NCBI GenBank assembly: GCA_030849065.1 | Contig: JASAON010001368.1 | Coordinates: 1-17,290, forward strand | Length of the DNA stretch: 17,290 nucleotides | Direction of reading: 5' to 3' | Source of the DNA: Jaenimonas drosophilae | Taxonomy: Eukaryota; Euglenozoa; Kinetoplastea; Trypanosomatida; Trypanosomatidae | Shown here: piece after piece, positions 15,451 to 17,290 of the stretch | Layout: each line of letters opens with the position of its first letter | Numbering within the stretch: position 1 is the first letter of the stretch | Program-made: the position numbers and the translations under genes | The notes under the pieces: generated by a model | Told to the model about the DNA's origin: nothing | Databases searched by the model: none | The model's input: only the letters and a program-made list of their open reading frames with translations

Positions 15451-17225
15451 TTTGAGGAATCAACGACAGCAACGCAAACATGAACATCAATATCAACACG
15501 AACCTCGTGAGCTTTCACTTTATTCCAAATACAACCAGATCACCAGCACGGCTTCTCAAAGGAACTTTTCCCCCCGTCGCCGGCATTCCAGAACACCACC
15601 GCCCAAGCACACAGGAAAGGAATTCGCGACGGGCGGCTGCTCACTGAGCCCGCAACAAAAGTCGCCAATCGGCGGCTCCAAGTTAAGGAAAACATCCGGA
15701 GGTCTCAGCCCACGGCGAAAACTGCGAAGGGGGGCGGATATTGGGCACCAACCGCGTCAAACCTTGCACACCCCTTGCCGGCGGCATCGCTCCCCCCCCC
15801 CCCCCCGGGCCCGAAGCGGCGAGCGAGGAAAATATGACCAGCCCGGCGAATTCCGGGAGAACCCGCGCGCGCCACCTGGGGCGGGGGGGGAACGCGGCGC
15901 GCAAAAAGGGCCTTCGGGGAGCTTGGAATTCGGCAATGCCGCACCACAAAAACGAAGCCCCCCGGCCGCCAAACGGAAATCGCCACCGCAAGACGCCGAC
16001 TGGCGACGAAGCGATTGAATTTCACACAAATTGCAATTAATGGTGAGGCATTTCGAAGATGCCCGAGTCAAAGGCCGCCAAATCCCCCCCCCCAAAAAAA
16101 AAAGCCACCTCCAGGATATGCGGAAACCCCAAAAGCCCGCAAGTCCCCACACCGCGCCCCCGCCACCGCCCCATTATCGATTTCACCCCCGAAGTTGAAT
16201 GCGGCTAAATGAATAATTTGCCCTCGCTTTTCCCACCCCCACCCGCAAATCGTTTCCCCTACCCCCGCGCGTTTCATTTGCCACACCCTTCTTTTGCCCC
16301 CTTCCCCCCGGCCGGGAGGCGGCGCCTGCGCAACCGCAAACAAAATGGCGCCCGCCCGGCGTCTGAAATGGCGGGGGGCGGTTTTTGGGGTTGGCAAGAA
16401 ACCGCGAGGGGGGCCCCCTTTGCGCGGGCGGGGGGCGGGGCGGCAAAGGAGAAATTCCGGGGAACAGCTAGCGCAACGCGCCAAGCATGCCAATCGAACA
16501 ATCGCATTCTTCAGCGGTGAATACTCTCCCCTGCTCTTGCTTTTCTTGGCGCTTGAAGTGGGGCCGGTGGCCCGCAAATTTGGCGAGGGGTAACGGGGTT
16601 GCCCGTTGGTTTGGGATGGTGGATCGGCGGCTGGTTCGGGACTTGGGGTCCCTTTCCCGCGGGGGGGGGGGTTTGATTTATTCCCCCCTCCCGTCACAAA
16701 AATACCTCATCCAAAACGCATTGTGCTATACATCCACTTCTCCCCCCGGGGCGGCGTTTGCTGCAGTTGAGCGGAATCCTCGCGCAACGAATCTGAAAAG
16801 CAGCCCCCCCCCCCCGGCCCCGAAATGCGTTCGCCGCTCTAATTTGTGTGTCCAGAGGGGGGGGGGGTGGCGGCGAAGGTGCCCATTGCGCGCCGCCTCG
16901 GCTATGGTTGCATGCGTCTTCCCCGTTCTCTGGTGCCACGCTAATCTAGTCAGAGATATAGGGCAGAGGAAGAATGAAATAATTCAGCTGGAATGCTTGC
17001 TGAGCGCGTTGCGCTCACTGTTATACGCATGCGCATTGCATCGCTATCGTTCGATTCCTTTGTCTGTGGCTTTGCCTCCTCCTTTTTGGAAAGGGGGGCA
17101 TTCATCAAGTATTTTCCTCACGGCCGAAACAATGGAAAGGGTTGTTTGTCTTGGTGTGTGGTGATGGCTTGACGGTGAAGATTCGTGAAAAAAGGGTTTC
17201 CCTGCCTCTAGAGAAAGTGCGCACT
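15451..17225. promoter_or_regulatory. GC-rich, homopolymer-rich region without genes; candidate divergent strand-switch region
   Basis: About 1.8 kb lies between the first minus-strand gene and a possible plus-strand gene. Hand counts give about 62% GC for 15541-16320 (C 289, G 191) and about 64% for 16321-16680 (G 140, C 90), so the C/G imbalance on the plus strand reverses near 16.32 kb. It reverses again at 16681-16815. Long runs are C15 at 15792-15806, G8 at 15883-15890, C10 then A10 at 16084-16103, G11 at 16661-16671, C12 at 16804-16815 and G11 at 16857-16867. Kinetoplastid transcription start regions at divergent strand switches are known for G/C tracts, which is the basis of the call. 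Frames here lack convincing starts and overlap on both strands, as GC-rich DNA gives by chance. An assembly artefact cannot be excluded. Confidence 0.45.
16804..16867. repeat. Poly-C / poly-G inverted pair (possible hairpin)
   Basis: A run of 12 C (16804-16815) is followed after 41 bases by a run of 11 G (16857-16867). In single-stranded DNA or RNA these could pair as an 11-bp GC stem. Either run could alternatively form other G-rich or C-rich structures. Homopolymers of this length are also error-prone in assembly. Confidence 0.4.
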
Positions 17226-17290
17226 ATGCATGGGGGAAAGAAGATCAAGTTCTTGTTACCTCAGTTATCGTGGCCAATGTTCCATTTCCA
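17226..17290 (+). CDS. Possible start of a divergent plus-strand gene (partial)
   Basis: An ATG at 17226 opens a frame of 21 codons still open at the right edge, beginning MHGGKKIKFLLPQL. Upstream is a short pyrimidine stretch at 17197-17209 followed by AG at 17210-17211, which would give a 14-base 5' UTR. All three minus-strand frames close within about 45 bases of the edge, so a long minus-strand gene does not end here in any frame. The family is not recognisable and so short an open frame can be chance. If real, it makes the region to its left a divergent strand switch. Confidence 0.25.
   Translation, partial: MHGGKKIKFLLPQLSWPMFHF

Noticed and set aside
15620..15931. Three GAATTC sites within about 310 bases, suggesting cloning linkers.
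   Set aside because: No vector-like sequence adjoins them and GAATTC also occurs in the coding cluster; chance is sufficient, though it adds slightly to doubts on this segment.
15452..16018. A 188-codon plus-strand frame rich in Arg, Ser and Pro that looks like an SR-type protein.
   Set aside because: It starts at TTG and contains no methionine codon. It overlaps long frames on the opposite strand and its composition follows the GC-rich DNA; chance openness is the simpler reading.
15757..16697. Overlapping minus-strand frames of 131 and 209 codons in the GC-rich segment.
   Set aside because: They span homopolymer runs translated as Gly, Pro or Lys strings, lack recognisable motifs and overlap equally long plus-strand frames.
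17049..17058. GTTCGATTCC, resembling a tRNA B box.
   Set aside because: The flanking bases do not form a T-arm stem and no acceptor stem or A box is found around it.
15451..17225. Retroposon or SIDER-like remnant in the GC-rich region.
   Set aside because: No poly-A-terminated element, target-site duplication, reverse-transcriptase remnant or known retroposon head sequence was seen; the A10 run follows C10 without an element before it.

Overview
The window looks like nuclear DNA of a kinetoplastid flagellate (trypanosomatid or close relative). All five complete genes and one partial gene lie head to tail on the minus strand. None is interrupted by an intron, not even the 7.2 kb PRP8 gene. 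Gaps between genes are short (143-547 bases), and most start codons are preceded, on the coding strand, by a pyrimidine-rich tract and then a first AG. That is the signature of polycistronic transcription resolved by spliced-leader trans-splicing. The species cannot be named from the sequence alone.

Order in the direction of transcription (high to low coordinates): (1) 15380-12984, a protein resembling the SMPD4 / neutral sphingomyelinase 3 family with an added C-terminal cysteine-rich zinc-binding region and a terminal membrane anchor; (2) 12840-11446, a ten-repeat SHIPPO / sperm-tail PG-rich protein, probably of the flagellar axoneme; (3) 11126-10395, a UNC-50/Gmh1 Golgi membrane protein; (4) 10088-8277, a conserved-looking basic protein, probably mitochondrial, unidentified; (5) 7876-665, the spliceosome core protein PRP8, full length; (6) 117 to beyond the left edge, the first 39 codons of an unidentified gene. 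The genes have unrelated jobs, as is normal in a kinetoplastid polycistron. Two starts that open-reading-frame logic would place at GTG (15386 and 12852) are set here to the first ATG (15380 and 12840).

From about 15.4 kb to 17.2 kb the sequence changes character. No convincing gene is visible, hand-counted GC is about 62%, and there are repeated long C or G runs (C15, C10 followed by A10, G11, C12, G11). C exceeds G on the plus strand up to about 16.32 kb and G exceeds C from there to about 16.68 kb. A short plus-strand reading frame with an ATG at 17226 is still open at the right edge. The simplest reading is a divergent strand-switch region, where Pol II transcription would start in both directions, with the minus-strand cluster beginning at the SMPD4-like gene. 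Poor assembly through GC-rich homopolymers is a real alternative or additional explanation. I see no mobile element, CRISPR array, tRNA or rRNA.
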